Of a stretch of 64,000 nucleotides of DNA, positions 9,192 to 17,751 are shown in pieces. Location of the stretch: the NCBI GenBank assembly GCA_002841155.1, contig PHEH01000014.1, positions 1-64,000 of the forward strand, read 5' to 3'. Numbering within the stretch: position 1 is the first letter of the stretch; the number at the start of each line of letters is the position of its first letter. The position numbers were made by a program, and so were the translations under genes. Below the pieces are notes generated by a model that ran no database searches, was not told the origin of the DNA, and saw nothing but the letters and a program-made list of their open reading frames with translations. This stretch comes from Alphaproteobacteria bacterium HGW-Alphaproteobacteria-18 (lineage in GTDB: Bacteria > Pseudomonadota > Alphaproteobacteria > Caulobacterales > Hyphomonadaceae).

Positions 9192-9830
9192 ATGGTCCGC
9201 CTGCACGAAAAAACCGAAAGTGATGCTGTCGAAGCGCTGAAACGCGCGGCGATGAAGCTGTTTGCCGAGCGCGGGGTGGACGGGGTCACGGTGCGCGAGA
9301 TTGCAGCGGCTGCCGGGCAGCGCAATCATGGCGCGGTGGGCTATCATTTCGGATCAAAGGCTGACCTTATCCGCACGCTGATCGTGGACGGAGCAAAGCT
9401 GATCAATGACCGGCGCAATGCGGCGCTTGACGCGCTGGAGGCTTCCGGCGCGCCGCTGACGCTGGAGGATGTGGTGGGGATCATGGTTTATCCTTCGGTC
9501 GACATCACGCCCGACGGCGAAGAGGAATGCTATAACCGCTTCATCGTGCTGTTTGCGATGACGCACCGGGCGCTGTTCATGGAGGCGCTGGGCGGGCGGT
9601 GGAATACCGGTTTCAAGCGGTGCCTGGACCATCTGCGCGCGTTCATGGGGCATTTACCCCGCGCCCGGCAGACCGAGCGGATCGTGTTTCTGGAATCCTA
9701 TCTCGGCTCTGTGCTGGCGGCGCGGGAGGCGCGGCTGGCCGATACGAGCCGGGCGCATCCGACCTGGTCGCGGCCCGCGATGTTGGCGCATCTGGTGGGG
9801 ACGATGGTGGCGATCGTGCGGGCGCCCTAG
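9192..9830 (+). CDS. TetR-family transcriptional regulator
   Basis: A 212-residue repressor-type protein. The N-terminal helix-turn-helix domain runs from about residue 8 to 60 (AVEALKRAAMKLFAERGVDG, then VREIAAAAG, AVGYHFGSKADLIRTL), a very typical TetR_N pattern. The C-terminal ligand domain is not assignable to a ligand. It is transcribed divergently from the kinase-ACAD-ADH unit with about 80 bp between, so it most likely controls that unit and responds to one of its acyl intermediates; this is inference from position. The ATG at 9192 is preferred over an upstream TTG at 9177. I found no convincing inverted repeat operator in the gap. Its stop overlaps by 3 bp the stop of the convergent UDG gene. 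Confidence 0.9.
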   Translation: MVRLHEKTESDAVEALKRAAMKLFAERGVDGVTVREIAAAAGQRNHGAVGYHFGSKADLIRTLIVDGAKLINDRRNAALDALEASGAPLTLEDVVGIMVYPSVDITPDGEEECYNRFIVLFAMTHRALFMEALGGRWNTGFKRCLDHLRAFMGHLPRARQTERIVFLESYLGSVLAAREARLADTSRAHPTWSRPAMLAHLVGTMVAIVRAP

Positions 9831-10483
9831 CCGAGCGTGCGGTGGGCCTCGGCAAACACGGTCTCGAACATCTCCGGCGTCAGGCGGCCGGTGTTCGTGT
9901 TGTAGCGCGAGCAGTGATAGGAGGAGAGGAGGGTGACGGGTTTGCCGTTTGCCATGACCTCATATCTTGTTCCGTGTCCGAATGGATATTGGGAGAGTTT
10001 CAGGCCCAACGCCCGCAGCGTGGAATCATGGCTGATCTTGCCGAGGCAGAGGATCACTTTCAGCTTGGGCAGGGCCGCGATGCGCGCTTCCAGGAAAGGG
10101 CGGCACTGGTTGATCTCGGCGCCGACGGGTTTGTTTTCCGGGGGCACGCAGCGCACGGCATTTGTGATCATCGCGCGCTGAAGGACGAGGCCGTCATTCG
10201 GATCGGCGGCGAATGTGCCTTTGCTGAAGCCGAACTTGTCGAGCGTGGCGTAGAGGAGGTCACCGGCCCAGTCGCCCGTGAACGGGCGGCCGGTACGGTT
10301 GGCCCCGGTGACGCCGGGCGCGAGGCCGACGATGAGGAGCTGCGCCGTGTCGTTTCCGAAGCTGGGGACGGCGCCGTTGAACCAGGTGGGCTCCTTGGCG
10401 CGCACGGCTTCGCGGTAGGCCACGAGGCGCGGGCAGAGCGGGCAGTCGCGGGGGGCTTCAGGGGCGGCGGGGATTCTTTTCAT
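9827..10483 (-). CDS. Uracil-DNA glycosylase, family 5-like (UdgB type)
   Basis: This 218-residue DNA repair enzyme should remove uracil, and possibly other deaminated bases, from DNA. Visible are CPLCPRLVAYRE near the N-terminus (cysteines expected to bind a 4Fe-4S cluster), motif GLAPGVTGANRTGRPFTGDW with the GLAPG core, and the DNA-binding loop SSYHCSRYNTNTGRLTPEMF. The His-x-Ser-Arg-x-Asn pattern with NTGRLT matches UDGb rather than family 4. It converges on the TetR gene: the two stops share CTAG (9827-9830). Downstream of gamma-glutamyltransferase on the same strand, it is separated from it by a 42-bp palindrome. Confidence 0.9.
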   Translation of the reverse strand: MKRIPAAPEAPRDCPLCPRLVAYREAVRAKEPTWFNGAVPSFGNDTAQLLIVGLAPGVTGANRTGRPFTGDWAGDLLYATLDKFGFSKGTFAADPNDGLVLQRAMITNAVRCVPPENKPVGAEINQCRPFLEARIAALPKLKVILCLGKISHDSTLRALGLKLSQYPFGHGTRYEVMANGKPVTLLSSYHCSRYNTNTGRLTPEMFETVFAEAHRTLG

Positions 10484-10488
10484 GGCCG

Positions 10489-10530
10489 CCTCTTAGCCTC
10501 TTCTCCCCTGGGGGAGAAGGGGCTAAGAGG
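10489..10530 (-). repeat. 42-bp near-perfect palindrome between two genes
   Basis: The arms CCTCTTAGCC-T-CTTCTCCCC (10489-10508) and GGGGAGAAG-G-GGCTAAGAGG (10511-10530) pair along their whole length with one mismatch. The hairpin begins immediately after the gamma-glutamyltransferase stop codon and ends 5 bp before the UDG start. It has no U-tract, so it may act as an mRNA-stabilising or REP-like hairpin, or as a weak terminator. Confidence 0.7.
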
Positions 10531-12429
10531 TCAGTACCCATCCGCGCTGCCGTCTTTGCGCATTTCGGTGGCGGCGATCCAGGCGCCGCTTTTGAAGTCG
10601 CGCATGATGGCCTGGTAGCCGCCATAATTGGCCTCGCAGCAGGCCACTTCATAGCCGCGCGCTTCCAGTTCGGCGGCGGCGCCCGCGAGGCCGCGTTCGA
10701 GCATGACCTTGCCGGTGCCGGTGTTGCAATCCGTCGACAGAGCATCGGTGGGCTCGCAACCGCCATCATGTTCCCAGCGGGCCGCGTCGCCGGCCTCCTG
10801 AAGGCCCATTTCGAAGTCCACGAGGTTGGTGATGATCTGCACATGGCCCTGGGGCTGGAGCGCGCCGCCCATCAGGCCGAAGCTGAGCCAGGGCTCATAC
10901 GGGCACGCCATTTCAGGCGCGGTGGCGCGGACCTGGCAGCCGGGGAGATCTTTCCTGAAGGCGAAGGCCGGGATGATCGTGTGGAAGGGGCGCTTGCCGC
11001 CTTCAAAGACGTTGGGGTGGGCGGGGTCGAGGCTGAAGAGTTCGCCCCGGTCCTGGAACATGAAGCCGAGGCCATCGGCCACAAGGCCCGAGCCCATGCC
11101 GCGATAGTTGGACTGGATGAGGGAGACCATCATGCCGTCTTTATCGGCGACGGTGAGGTAGGTAGTGTCGCCGTCACGCAGGGCGGCGTCGGTGATCTCC
11201 GTGCCCGGAGCAACTTCCGGCATGGCGCGCGTGATGTCGATGGCTTCGGCGCGTTTGGCGTTATAGCCGGGGGCGACGAAGATCGACGGGTCGATGCCGG
11301 AGAAGGCAGGGTCTGCGTAGCCGAGCGCGCGGTCTGCGAAGGCGAGGCGTTTGGCTTCGACCATGGCGGTCAGCGCGTCGGGTGAGCCGAAGCCCATGGA
11401 TTTCAGGTCGAATGTCTCCAGCATTTCGAGCATCTGCAATGCCGCGACGCCCTGCGTGTTGGGGCCAAGCTCGCAGACTTTCACCTCGCCGCGATATTCC
11501 ACGCAGATCGGTTCGACCCAGTCGCCAGTATGGGTCGTGAAGTCTTCATACGCCATCTTGCTGCCCTGGCGGCGGAGATAGGCGGTCATCGCGCGGGCCG
11601 TGGCGCCCTTGTAGAACTCGCCGCGGCCGAGCGTGCCGATCCGTTCCAGCGTGTTGGCAAGGTCCGGGTTCTTGAACAGCGAGCCGGCGACGGGCGTGGG
11701 GTCAAAATAGGTTTTGCGGGCGTTTTCGTATTCTTCCAGTTCGCCCCTTGCGAAGGCAGGCTCGAAGCGGAGAGGCCCGCGTGACCAGTACCAGGCGATC
11801 ATTTCCGGGATCGGCGCGCCCTCGCGGGCATATTTTACCGTTGGCGCGAGATTGTCTGCCATCGGACGCTTGCCGAATTTTTCATGCAAGGCGAACCAGC
11901 CATCGACCGTGCCCGGAACGGTGACGGTGATGCTGCCAAAGGAGGGCAGCACCTTGCCGTCCTTGAACTGATCGGCCTTGGCCTGCGCGTCGGCGAGGGT
12001 GGCCGCCTTTGGGGACCGCCCCGAGCCATTATAACCGTAGAGTTTCTGCGTTTGCGGATCCCAGACGATGGCATAGAGGTCGCCGCCGATGCCGTTTCCG
12101 GTCGGCTCGACAAGGCCGAGCATGGCATTGGCCGCGATGGCGGCGTCCACGGCGGAGCCGCCGGCTTTGAGCACATCAAGGGCAGTCTGCGTGGCCAGGG
12201 GATGGGCGGTGGCGGCCGCGCCATTGGGGGCGACAACGGGCGAGCGGGTGGCGATGGGGTGGCCGCTTTCGGGGCGCTGGCCGGTCATCGGGTGGGCTGC
12301 GGTCGGCGGGGCAGGCTCGGCTTCGGGCGCGAGGGTGAGCGGGGCCGCTTCGGGGGTGGGTTCCGGGGTCTGGGCGCAGGCGGACAGGGCGAAGGCGCAG
12401 GCCACGCCGACGAACAGGGCGTATTTCAT
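10531..12429 (-). CDS. Gamma-glutamyltransferase family lipoprotein
   Basis: This 632-residue Ntn-hydrolase should hydrolyse or transfer the gamma-glutamyl group of glutathione and related compounds outside the cytoplasm. The N-terminus is a lipoprotein signal (VACAFALSACAQ, lipid Cys about residue 18), followed by a Pro/Ala/Glu-rich linker to about residue 50. The large subunit region begins with ATAHPLATQTALDVLKAGGS and AMLGLVEPTGNGIGGDLYAI. The autocleavage nucleophile is expected in DGDTTYLTVADKDG, the second Thr being the likely N-terminal residue of the small subunit. Later YRGMGSGLV and GGKRPFHTIIP match the family. Its ATG overlaps the stop of the upstream TIGR02301-type gene (ATGA, 12426-12429), so they are co-transcribed. 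Confidence 0.93.
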   Translation of the reverse strand: MKYALFVGVACAFALSACAQTPEPTPEAAPLTLAPEAEPAPPTAAHPMTGQRPESGHPIATRSPVVAPNGAAATAHPLATQTALDVLKAGGSAVDAAIAANAMLGLVEPTGNGIGGDLYAIVWDPQTQKLYGYNGSGRSPKAATLADAQAKADQFKDGKVLPSFGSITVTVPGTVDGWFALHEKFGKRPMADNLAPTVKYAREGAPIPEMIAWYWSRGPLRFEPAFARGELEEYENARKTYFDPTPVAGSLFKNPDLANTLERIGTLGRGEFYKGATARAMTAYLRRQGSKMAYEDFTTHTGDWVEPICVEYRGEVKVCELGPNTQGVAALQMLEMLETFDLKSMGFGSPDALTAMVEAKRLAFADRALGYADPAFSGIDPSIFVAPGYNAKRAEAIDITRAMPEVAPGTEITDAALRDGDTTYLTVADKDGMMVSLIQSNYRGMGSGLVADGLGFMFQDRGELFSLDPAHPNVFEGGKRPFHTIIPAFAFRKDLPGCQVRATAPEMACPYEPWLSFGLMGGALQPQGHVQIITNLVDFEMGLQEAGDAARWEHDGGCEPTDALSTDCNTGTGKVMLERGLAGAAAELEARGYEVACCEANYGGYQAIMRDFKSGAWIAATEMRKDGSADGY

Positions 12430-12863
12430 TCGAATCCTCCTCCGCCACGGCGGGTGTTTTTAGGGAAATAATGGGTGGCCAGACGTCCGGCGATGTCCTC
12501 GCCGGTGCGGGCAAAGCGCGCTTCGGCCTCGACCGCGCGGCCATCGCAGATGCGGAACTGGCCGCTCGTGCGGGAATAGGTGTCGTTGAAAGAGGAGACG
12601 AGGGAGGAGCGCAGATTGCCCGGTTCGGGCGCTTCATAGGCCAGGAGATCTGTCATGTAGCGGCGCCAGTACTGGTCTTCATTGCCATTGCAGAGCACGC
12701 GGATGGCGTGGGCGCCGCCGAGGACGCCGGCGAGGTCGGCCGCGTCGCGGAAATAATCGGGGCCGCGCACGGGCAGGTTTCCCTGCGGCAGGGCTGGCAT
12801 CATGCTTGTGCTGGCGCCAAGGGCCAAGCTAAGCAGGAGGGCATGAAAACGCTTCTTCTTCAT
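12426..12863 (-). CDS. TIGR02301-like exported protein
   Basis: A 145-residue protein with a signal sequence (KRFHALLLSLALGASTS) and a mature part containing YFRDAADLAGVLGGAHAIRVLC, a Trp/Arg-rich stretch EDQYWRRYMTDLL, and FNDTYSRTSGQFRICD. This combination matches, as I recall it, the alphaproteobacterial TIGR02301 family of unknown function, usually small periplasmic proteins with conserved cysteines (here in VLCNG and RICDG). The start ATG 12861-12863 lies inside the divergently transcribed 2-hydroxyacid dehydrogenase gene, whose ATG is at 12843, so the two 5' ends overlap by 21 bp. Its stop overlaps the next gene by ATGA. It has only a weak Shine-Dalgarno sequence. Confidence 0.8.
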   Translation of the reverse strand: MKKKRFHALLLSLALGASTSMMPALPQGNLPVRGPDYFRDAADLAGVLGGAHAIRVLCNGNEDQYWRRYMTDLLAYEAPEPGNLRSSLVSSFNDTYSRTSGQFRICDGRAVEAEARFARTGEDIAGRLATHYFPKNTRRGGGGFE

Positions 12864-13838
12864 GCGCGGACTTTCGCGCGCATCGCGCCCCGGCTCAAGG
12901 GGCTGAACGCCGCTCTCAACATCGTCACGGTCGATGACGCCCAGCGCTTCCATGAGGCCTGGACATCGACGGAGCTGAAGGAGCCGCCGCAGGTGCATCT
13001 GGCCTTTGGCAATATCGATGCGTTCTATTCTCCCTCCGTGCGGGATTTCATGACTGCGATCCTGAAAAGCCCGGATTTCGACTGGTTCCAGTCGGCCGCC
13101 GCCGGGATCGAGAATCCGGCCCTGGTGGCCATCGGGCAGAAGTCGCAGCGCTATACGACCAACCATACCCAGGCCGAATCGATGGCCGAATGGGCGATCT
13201 GGCAGGCGATGGACTATTTCCGGAAGGGGCCGGGCCACCGGGCCAATCAGGCACAGGGGAAATGGGAACGTCTCCGCGTGCGGGAGATGAACGGCGCGCG
13301 CTGGCTGATCGTGGGCTATGGCTCCATCGGGCAGGCGGTGGGCAAGCGGGTCAGCGCGCTGGGCGGGATTGTGACGGGGATGCGCCGCACGCCGGGGCCG
13401 GCAGAGGGCGCAGCGCGGATCGCGGCGCCCGATACGCTGATGGCGGAGTTGCCCGGCGCCGATGTCGTGTTGCTGTGCCCGCCGCACACCCCGGAGACCG
13501 AAGGCATGGCAAACGCGGCCTTCTTTGCCGCCATGAACGCTGACGCGCTGTTCCTCAACCTCGGGCGGGGCGCCCTGGTGGATGAGGACGCACTGCTGGC
13601 CGCTCTGGACGCCGGACGGCCGGAGTTTGCGGCGCTGGATGTGACGAAAATCGAGCCTTTGCCGGAGGAAAGCCCGCTCTGGAAACATCACAAAGTCGTG
13701 ATCACACCGCATGACAGCTCCGATACGCCCGGCACGATCACGCGGGCGGATGATACTTTCCTTGCCAACCTGCGGCTCTATCTGGACAATGAACCCATGA
13801 AGCATCTGGTCGACCGGGCGGCATTCTCTGCTGGTTGA
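12843..13838 (+). CDS. D-isomer-specific 2-hydroxyacid dehydrogenase
   Basis: This 331-residue cytoplasmic enzyme should interconvert a 2-oxoacid and a D-2-hydroxyacid with NAD(P)H. The NAD motif is WLIVGYGSIGQAVGKRVSALG. The substrate and catalytic positions follow in LNLGRGALVDEDALLAAL (Arg), DVTKIEPLPEESPLW (Glu) and ITPHDS (catalytic His). The N-terminal catalytic half is less conserved. AGGAGG stands a few bases before ATG 12843, a strong start. The 5' end overlaps the start of the divergent TIGR02301-type gene. The specific substrate (glyoxylate, hydroxypyruvate or other) cannot be told. About 25 bp separate it from the sugar dehydrogenase gene that follows. Confidence 0.92.
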   Translation: MKTLLLHARTFARIAPRLKGLNAALNIVTVDDAQRFHEAWTSTELKEPPQVHLAFGNIDAFYSPSVRDFMTAILKSPDFDWFQSAAAGIENPALVAIGQKSQRYTTNHTQAESMAEWAIWQAMDYFRKGPGHRANQAQGKWERLRVREMNGARWLIVGYGSIGQAVGKRVSALGGIVTGMRRTPGPAEGAARIAAPDTLMAELPGADVVLLCPPHTPETEGMANAAFFAAMNADALFLNLGRGALVDEDALLAALDAGRPEFAALDVTKIEPLPEESPLWKHHKVVITPHDSSDTPGTITRADDTFLANLRLYLDNEPMKHLVDRAAFSAG

Positions 13839-13862
13839 TCTGGATACAGAGGAGTTATCGAT

Positions 13863-15041
13863 ATGCCACATCTCAAGCTTGTTTCCGCCGCTGCGCTGGT
13901 AGCCGGCATGGCCCTGGCTGCCTGCGCCACACCGGCCGAGAATTCCAGCGCCGCCGGGGATGGCAGTTTCACCGTTACCGGATCAGACCGGGTGAAGCTG
14001 ATAGCAACACCGCTGGAAACCTTTGATGCGCCCTGGGCGATGACCTTCCTGCCCGATGGCCGGTCGGTTGTAACCGAGAAGGCCGGCGCACTCTGGCTGC
14101 TCAACGCCGATGGCACCAAGGCCGGCGAGATCACCGGCGGGCCGGAAGTGCAGCCCTGGGGGCAAGGCGGGCTCGGCGATGTGATCCTTCATCCCGACTT
14201 TGCCAAGACAGGCGAAATCTACCTCTCCTATTCGGCGCGCGAGCCGCAGAACATGGAGGCGTCGAATGCCGTGGTGGAACTGGCGAAGCTGAGCCTGACG
14301 GAGACGGGCGGCGCGCTCAGTGAACGGAAGATCATCTGGGAGCAGACGCCCAAGCATACCGGCAGCGGACATTATGGCCACCGCATGGTGGTCTCGCCTG
14401 ACCGGCACCTCTTCATCACGTCGGGAGATCGCCAGCTGTTCACGCCCGCTCAGGACATGACCAGCAATATGGGCAAGATCGTGCGCCTCAATCTGGACGG
14501 CAGTGTGCCGGAAGATAATCCGTTTGCCGATCAGGGCGGGGTCGCAGCGCAGGTCTGGACGCTAGGGCATCGCAACCCGCTGGGCATTGACTTTGACAAT
14601 TCCGGACGCCTCTGGGCGCAGGAGATGGGCCCGGCCCATGGCGACGAGTTGAACCTCATCATTCGCGGCGAGAATTACGGCTATCCGGAAGTTTCCAATG
14701 GCGACCATTATGATGGCCGCAAGATTCCCAATCACGACACACGGCCCGAATTTGCCGCCCCCGCCGCCTACTGGGTGCCGGCGATCAGCCCGGCGGGGCT
14801 CGTCATCTATTATGGCGGCATGTTTCCGGACTGGAACGGCAATGCCTTTATCGGCGGGCTTTCTTCCCAGGCGCTGATCCGCGTCAAGATCGATGAAGAA
14901 AGTGCCCGGGCCTCTGAAGGCGGCCGGTATAGCTGGAACAAGCGTATCCGCGAGGTCGAAGAAGGGCCGGACGGGGCGATCTATGTGCTGGAAGATGGCG
15001 ACAATGGCCGTCTTATCCGCCTGACGCCTGTCAGCAACTAA
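13863..15041 (+). CDS. PQQ-dependent aldose sugar dehydrogenase, lipoprotein
   Basis: A 392-residue beta-propeller enzyme of the soluble glucose/sorbosone dehydrogenase (YliI/Asd) type, which oxidises aldoses outside the cytoplasm using PQQ. The N-terminus is a lipoprotein signal (AALVAGMALAACATP). Family marks include APWAMTFLPDGRSVVTEKAG, the GHYGHRMVVSPD loop with the presumed catalytic His, the LGHRNPLGIDFD segment, and the EMGPAHGDELNLI and NYGYPEVSNGDHYDG motifs. The C-terminus repeats the propeller blade pattern (GPDGAIYVLEDGDNGRLIRL). No PQQ synthesis genes lie in the window. It follows the 2-hydroxyacid dehydrogenase by 24 bp and precedes the CorA-type gene. Confidence 0.93.
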   Translation: MPHLKLVSAAALVAGMALAACATPAENSSAAGDGSFTVTGSDRVKLIATPLETFDAPWAMTFLPDGRSVVTEKAGALWLLNADGTKAGEITGGPEVQPWGQGGLGDVILHPDFAKTGEIYLSYSAREPQNMEASNAVVELAKLSLTETGGALSERKIIWEQTPKHTGSGHYGHRMVVSPDRHLFITSGDRQLFTPAQDMTSNMGKIVRLNLDGSVPEDNPFADQGGVAAQVWTLGHRNPLGIDFDNSGRLWAQEMGPAHGDELNLIIRGENYGYPEVSNGDHYDGRKIPNHDTRPEFAAPAAYWVPAISPAGLVIYYGGMFPDWNGNAFIGGLSSQALIRVKIDEESARASEGGRYSWNKRIREVEEGPDGAIYVLEDGDNGRLIRLTPVSN

Positions 15042-15105
15042 CCGGGCAGTTGCCATTGCCCGCGACTTTGAGCAGACATGGGCGGACCAGTTCCGGGGGC
15101 CGCCC

Positions 15106-16110
15106 ATGATCCGCACATTCACCAATACCGATGGTCGTTTCGTCCATTCCGGCGATACGCTCGAGCATCTGGACGGAGCCGTCTGGGTAGACATGCTGCG
15201 GCCCGACAGGGACGAAGAGACCGCCGTCGAACGCGCGCTGGGCATTGATGTGCCGACCATTGAGGAAATGAGCGAGATTGAGGTCTCCAGCCGTCTTTAT
15301 ACTGAGGATGGGGCCACCTTCATGACAGCCATGATGCTGTCTCACACAGATGCGGATAATGTACTGCTCTCGCCGATCACCTTCATTCTGAAGGGGGAGC
15401 AGTTGATAACGGTGCGCTATGCAGAGCCGCGCTCCATAGATGCGTTCATTGTGCGTTGCCAGAAGAACTCCACCTATACTGCGGACGGTGTTGTGACCGG
15501 ACTGCTGGAGGGGCTGATCGAGCGGATAGGGGATGTGCTGGAGCGGACGGGGCATGAGCTTGATTCGCTTTCCGACAACATCTTCGCAATCAATGCGCCC
15601 AAGGTGATGGGCGGTGAGCCGGCGGAGACGAAGAAGCCCCCCAAGCCGAAACCGCGAAACTATCAGGCCGTGCTCCAGCAGATCGGGCGCAAGGGAGACC
15701 TTCTCTCCAAGGCGCGCGAGAGCCTGATCTCGTTTCAGCGTCTTCTGACCTTCGGGGCCGAGATCGCAGCCAGCCGCAAGCCGGGCAAGGAATATGAAGG
15801 GCGCATCCGCACGCTGTCGCGCGATGTGCAGTCGCTGAGCGACCACACGACCTTCCTGACACAGAAGATCAACTTTCTTCTCGATGCCACGCTCGGCATG
15901 ATCAATATCGAGCAGACCGGGATCATCAAGATCTTCTCGGTGGCGGCGGTTGTGTTTCTGCCGCCGACCCTGATTGCCTCGATTTACGGGATGAATTTCG
16001 AGGTGATGCCAGAATTGTCCTGGCCGCTTGGCTATCCGATGGCGATCGGCATGATGATCCTGTCGGCCGTTGTGCCTTACCAGTTCTTCAAATGGCGCGG
16101 CTGGCTGTAG
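15106..16110 (+). CDS. corA: CorA-family magnesium/divalent cation transporter
   Basis: A 334-residue inner-membrane channel for Mg2+ or a related divalent ion. The long N-terminal cytoplasmic domain ends in helices rich in charged residues (about 150-270). Two transmembrane helices close to the C-terminus follow: VAAVVFLPPTLIASIYGMNF, which carries the diagnostic YGMNF selectivity motif, and YPMAIGMMILSAVVPYQFF. The protein ends in KWRGWL, a usual CorA tail. The start is ATG 15106. It converges on the nitronate monooxygenase-like gene, with a bidirectional terminator-like hairpin in between. Whether it transports Mg, Co or Zn cannot be told from sequence. Confidence 0.93.
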   Translation: MIRTFTNTDGRFVHSGDTLEHLDGAVWVDMLRPDRDEETAVERALGIDVPTIEEMSEIEVSSRLYTEDGATFMTAMMLSHTDADNVLLSPITFILKGEQLITVRYAEPRSIDAFIVRCQKNSTYTADGVVTGLLEGLIERIGDVLERTGHELDSLSDNIFAINAPKVMGGEPAETKKPPKPKPRNYQAVLQQIGRKGDLLSKARESLISFQRLLTFGAEIAASRKPGKEYEGRIRTLSRDVQSLSDHTTFLTQKINFLLDATLGMINIEQTGIIKIFSVAAVVFLPPTLIASIYGMNFEVMPELSWPLGYPMAIGMMILSAVVPYQFFKWRGWL

Positions 16111-16114
16111 ATTG

Positions 16115-16153
16115 AAAAAGCGCGGGACAGGCTGAGCCCATCCCGCGCACTTT
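16115..16153. terminator. Bidirectional hairpin terminator
   Basis: Stem GCGCGGGA (16120-16127) / TCCCGCGC (16141-16148), with A-rich sequence before and ACTTTC after, lies between the convergent CorA-type and nitronate monooxygenase-like genes. It can serve both directions. Confidence 0.65.
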
Positions 16154-16171
16154 CGGTCTGGTCTGGCCGTA

Positions 16172-17149
16172 TCAGGCCGTAACGCGCAAGGCCGCCATCC
16201 GCGTGATCGCCGCTTCGGCGTCGCGCATGATGTCGGCGACGATCTCGGCGACGGGTTTGACTTCCTTCACGCCGCCGGCCGACTGGCCCATCGCGAAGCA
16301 GGATTTGTCGACCGAGAGTTTCGCTTCATCCGTGATTCCCCCAATGCCGCCGATCACACCGGTCTGGGTCGAATGGATCGCCTGGAAGGGGAAGGGCTTG
16401 ATGTCTTCCGGGCGGCTTTCCCAGTCATTGATGTAATCATTCGTGCGGCAGCGCATCGGCTTGCCGGAATAGCAGCGGGTGCGGGTCGTGTCGGTGTCGC
16501 CGGCGGTGACGACTGCGTCCTTGTACATGTTTGCAGCATGGGCTTCGGCCGAGGCGATGAAGCGGGTGCCCATCCAGACGCCCTGCGCGCCGAGGGCGAG
16601 GGAGGCGGCCAGGCCGCGGCCATCATAGATGCCGCCGGCGGCAATGACGGGGATCTTCACCGCTTCAACGGCTTGGGCCACCAGCGGCATCGTGCCGACG
16701 AGGCCGGTATGGCCGCCGCCTTCGCCGCCCTGGAGGATGACCGCGTCACAGCCCGCCTGCTCTGCCTTGATGGCGTGCTTTACCGCGCCGCCGACGACCA
16801 TGACCTTCAGGCCCGCCTTTTTCAGGCGTTCCATGATGGGCATGGGCACGCCGAGGCCGGCGATGAAGCTGTCGGCGCCGCCATTGATGATGACATCCAC
16901 CGATTCTTCGAGGCTTTCGGGGCTGGCGGCCAAGAGGTCTACGCCGAAGGGCTTGTCGGTCAGTTGACGCACTTTTTTCATCTGACCGGCTATGAAGTCC
17001 GGCGACGTGCCAGCCATGCCGAGGACGCCGTATCCGCCCGCATTGCACATGGCCGCGCAGACTTCCGCATAGGAAACCCCGCCCATGCCGGCGAGCATGA
17101 TCGGATGCTCAGTTTTTAGCAGTTCAGTCAGGCGTGTCTTGATGGCCAT
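16172..17149 (-). CDS. Nitronate monooxygenase-like FMN enzyme
   Basis: This 325-residue TIM-barrel flavoenzyme belongs to the 2-nitropropane dioxygenase superfamily, which oxidises alkyl nitronates such as propionate 3-nitronate. The superfamily also contains FabK-type enoyl reductases and enzymes of unknown role. Visible are HPIMLAGMGGVSYAEVCAAM at the N-terminus, GVDLLAASPES, the GGEGGGHTG loop with the His expected to act as base, IPVIAAGGIYDGRGLAASLA and GVWMGTRFIASAEA, the phosphate-binding part of the FMN site. The start is ATG 17147-17149. The exact substrate is open. It stands alone, convergent to the CorA-type gene. Confidence 0.88.
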   Translation of the reverse strand: MAIKTRLTELLKTEHPIMLAGMGGVSYAEVCAAMCNAGGYGVLGMAGTSPDFIAGQMKKVRQLTDKPFGVDLLAASPESLEESVDVIINGGADSFIAGLGVPMPIMERLKKAGLKVMVVGGAVKHAIKAEQAGCDAVILQGGEGGGHTGLVGTMPLVAQAVEAVKIPVIAAGGIYDGRGLAASLALGAQGVWMGTRFIASAEAHAANMYKDAVVTAGDTDTTRTRCYSGKPMRCRTNDYINDWESRPEDIKPFPFQAIHSTQTGVIGGIGGITDEAKLSVDKSCFAMGQSAGGVKEVKPVAEIVADIMRDAEAAITRMAALRVTA

Positions 17150-17363
17150 GTGTATGTCCCTTTGTCAAAGCGAGTGCTTGATTTCAGGGCTATCCTGCCG
17201 CCCCAGCGTCAACGCAATAGGATAAGGGTTGTACCATATTTGCCTTTTTTGCCGCCAGTTCGCCGCAATCTGGCCGTGATCGCCCGCCAGAAGTTTGGAA
17301 GTTGGCCGGGTTGAGCCGGGTAACGGGTGTCACTCAGACAAAAATTTAAGAGGGGAAGCTCTT

Positions 17364-17588
17364 ATGAAGAAACTTTTCGCAGGCGTTGCAGCTGCAGCCT
17401 TTATCTCCGGTGTTGCCTTTGCAGGCGAGCCGCCAGTTGAAGCAGAAGCCGCTGAAGTTGTCGTCGAAGCAGAAGTCGTTGCTGAAGAAGCCGCTGAAGA
17501 AGCTGAAGCCGCTGCCGAAGTGGCCGAAGAAGCTGCTGAAGTTGCTGAAGAAGCAGCTGAAGAAGCCGCCGATGAGACTGCTGAATAA
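17364..17588 (+). CDS. Small exported Glu/Ala heptad-repeat protein
   Basis: A 74-residue protein with a clear signal peptide (KKLFAGVAAAAFISGVAFAG) followed by an almost pure Glu/Ala/Val mature part with no Lys or Arg. The mature part repeats units close to VAEEAAE (for example EVAEEAAEVAEEAAEEAADE), which predicts one long, strongly acidic helix or coiled coil in the periplasm or outside the cell. GAGGGGAAGC lies before the ATG at 17364. I know no function. A second acidic repeat protein (17752-18012) follows after a terminator, and both look like products of local duplication and repeat expansion. The same DNA read in another frame gives a Lys/Leu-rich peptide, which I treat as a by-product of the repeat. 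Confidence 0.75.
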   Translation: MKKLFAGVAAAAFISGVAFAGEPPVEAEAAEVVVEAEVVAEEAAEEAEAAAEVAEEAAEVAEEAAEEAADETAE

Positions 17589-17610
17589 GCAGGCAGAAAT
17601 GCTGAATATC

Positions 17611-17641
17611 GCCCCTTCCCAAAGCGGGAGGGGGCTTTTCT
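17611..17641 (+). terminator. Rho-independent terminator
   Basis: Stem GCCCCTTCCC (17611-17620) / GGGAGGGGGC (17626-17635, one G-U pair), loop AAAGC, followed by TTTTC. It lies just after the first Glu/Ala-repeat gene. Confidence 0.8.
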
Positions 17642-17751
17642 GTAAAGAGCCCGCGAAAGGCTTTCCCTATCTGAAGAATGAACTTTCAGTAACGGAACAA
17701 AGGTGCTAAAGCACCGGCCGTTCGCAAGAACACAACAGGGGTACTACCAAC

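Noticed and set aside
4373..9830. Secondary-metabolite cluster
   Set aside because: A P450 with dehydrogenases might suggest one, but there is no PKS, NRPS or terpene synthase; catabolism fits better.
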